From CAZJDM01 sp964544765 (GTDB lineage: Bacteria > Bdellovibrionota_B > Oligoflexia > CAYFLR01), in NCBI GenBank assembly GCA_964544765.1, contig CAZJDM010000114.1, positions 1 to 15,136 on the forward strand: DNA of 15,136 nt, in the 5' to 3' direction. This document shows positions 14,371 to 15,136 of this stretch, one piece after another. The notes below the pieces were generated by a model, which saw only the letters and a list, made by a program, of their open reading frames with translations, made no database searches and was not told where the DNA came from. Position 1 is the first letter of the stretch. Each line of letters opens with the position of its first letter. Both the position numbers and the translations under genes were made by a program.

Positions 14371-15042
14371 ATGACTCAAACAATTAAAAAGGAAATAAGT
14401 GATACTTTTACTTTGATTCGTAACAAAATGGTGGAAGATCAAATTGTTAGAAGGGGAGTAAAGGATCAAAGGGTACTGGATGCAATGCGTCGAGTCCCAA
14501 GGCACTTGTTCGTTCCTCCTGAATTAGAATTATATTCTTATGATGACCGACCTTTATTAATAGGTGAAGATCAAACGATATCACAGCCTTATATAGTAGC
14601 TTTTATGACCGAGCAATTATTCTTAACAGGTAAGGAGAGAGTATTGGAGATAGGCACAGGCTCAGGATATCAAACCGCTGTATTGGCCGAGATTGTAGAA
14701 GAGGTATATACGGTTGAAATTAAAAAAGTTTTAGCAAAAAGAGCCCAAGCTGCTTTGGATCAACTTGCTTACAGTAATATAAAGAGCAAATGTAGTGATG
14801 GTTATTTGGGATATAAGCAACATGCTCCTTTTGAAGCAATAATGATTACCGCAGCTCCTAAACAAGTTCCAAAACCCCTAGTTGAGCAATTAACCATTGG
14901 GGGTAGGATGATTGTCCCTATTGGAACCTTATTTCAAGAATTAGTACTTATAACTAGAGTGGATGCAGATAGGTATAATCAAAAGCCTCTTCTTCCGGTT
15001 CGTTTTGTGCCGATGGTAAATCAAAAAAATCGTACATATTAG
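14371..15042 (+). CDS. pcm: Protein-L-isoaspartate O-methyltransferase (223 aa)
   Basis: This is a complete PCMT. MVEDQIVRRGVKDQRVLDAM (20-39) and VPRHLFVPPE (42-51) form the family N-terminus. GEDQTISQPYIVAFM (65-79) is the characteristic substrate-site segment. VLEIGTGSGYQTAVLAE (91-107) is SAM-binding motif I, and MIVPIG is the later family motif. The enzyme methylates abnormal L-isoaspartyl residues in damaged proteins so that they can revert. The length of 223 is normal. ATG 14371 has no good ribosome-binding site, and ATG 14428, starting at MVEDQ, is an alternative that would still keep all motifs. The gene is divergent from the LamG-protein gene, with only 77 bp between them. Its stop codon lies within a 14-bp tandem repeat. 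Confidence 0.93.
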   Translation: MTQTIKKEISDTFTLIRNKMVEDQIVRRGVKDQRVLDAMRRVPRHLFVPPELELYSYDDRPLLIGEDQTISQPYIVAFMTEQLFLTGKERVLEIGTGSGYQTAVLAEIVEEVYTVEIKKVLAKRAQAALDQLAYSNIKSKCSDGYLGYKQHAPFEAIMITAAPKQVPKPLVEQLTIGGRMIVPIGTLFQELVLITRVDADRYNQKPLLPVRFVPMVNQKNRTY

Positions 15043-15067
15043 ATCGCACATACTAGATCACACTGAC
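15026..15067 (+). repeat. Three 14-bp tandem repeats spanning the pcm stop codon
   Basis: AAAATCGTACATAT (15026-15039), TAGATCGCACATAC (15040-15053) and TAGATCACACTGAC (15054-15067) run head to tail. Units 1 and 2 agree at 10 of 14 positions, and units 2 and 3 at 11 of 14. The pcm TAG stop is the first three bases of unit 2. The remaining sequence to 15136 shows no recognisable gene; AAGGAG at about 15118-15123 touches an ATG and does not make a convincing start. Confidence 0.5.
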
Positions 15068-15136
15068 CTTCCTCAAAAAAATATATCACCATTGTCCTAA
15101 AACTAAGCACAAAATTTAAGGAGATGTTTTTCCTGC

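Noticed and set aside
14290..14505. 71-codon frame antisense to pcm with a short hydrophobic stretch, considered as a lost signal peptide of the LamG protein
   Set aside because: It overlaps the conserved pcm coding sequence, is in a different frame and stops before the LamG-protein frame opens. A frameshift explanation has no supporting homopolymer at the right place.

Overview
The window is a compact, AT-rich stretch of bacterial chromosome (GC roughly mid-30s percent by eye). It carries about a dozen genes on both strands, with no rRNA, tRNA, CRISPR array or insertion sequence that I can see. A lipobox-bearing exported protein, a PilZ (cyclic-di-GMP) protein, a MATE exporter and a large Fn3/Ig/LamG protein suggest a low-GC Gram-negative, perhaps of the broad Bdellovibrionota/deltaproteobacterial type. 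That placement is inference and weak.

Layout: (1) 1-141 is the C-terminus of an ALDH7-type aldehyde dehydrogenase. (2) 359-1417 holds an unrecognised lipoprotein and, converging on it, a PilZ-domain protein; their ends overlap by 6 bp. (3) 1528-2636 holds a 5' stump of a predicted ABC-class ATPase that runs directly into the 3' end of an opposing lipase-like alpha/beta hydrolase, which looks like a deletion scar. (4) 2724-3746 encodes the radical-SAM enzyme AmrS. (5) 6489 down to 3711 is an overlapping pair of U32-family genes: a TrhP-like tRNA hydroxylation enzyme with the four Fe-S cysteines, and a full-length paralogue that has lost all four. (6) 6630-8015 is a MATE exporter. (7) 8053-8524 is a DUF4143-type ATPase broken by a large internal deletion. 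(8) 8671-11162 is an operon of two radical-SAM enzymes, one spore-photoproduct-lyase-like and one KamA (lysine 2,3-aminomutase)-like, behind a good sigma70-type promoter. (9) 14293 down to 11159 encodes a ~1040-residue multidomain protein ending in a LamG-like domain whose DNA is much richer in GC than the rest. (10) 14371-15042 is pcm, for protein-L-isoaspartate methyltransferase.

The enzymes are mainly maintenance and modification functions: tRNA wobble hydroxylation, isoaspartate repair, and three radical-SAM reactions. Gene spacing is tight, and three convergent pairs overlap at their 3' ends. Two gene remnants show active deletion.

The most unusual signal is a recurring pattern of short tandem repeats. 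Units of 12 or 18 bp, always in frame, lie at what look like loops or termini in three otherwise conserved enzymes: the Cys-less U32 protein, the SPL-like protein and the KamA-like protein (two separate sites). TrhP has a related Ser-rich low-complexity insert. Repeats whose unit length is not a multiple of three (14 and 35 bp) occur only where frame does not matter: across the pcm stop codon and in an intergenic region. This looks like a genome-wide small-duplication process filtered by selection on reading frame. I see no obvious defence system or mobile element.
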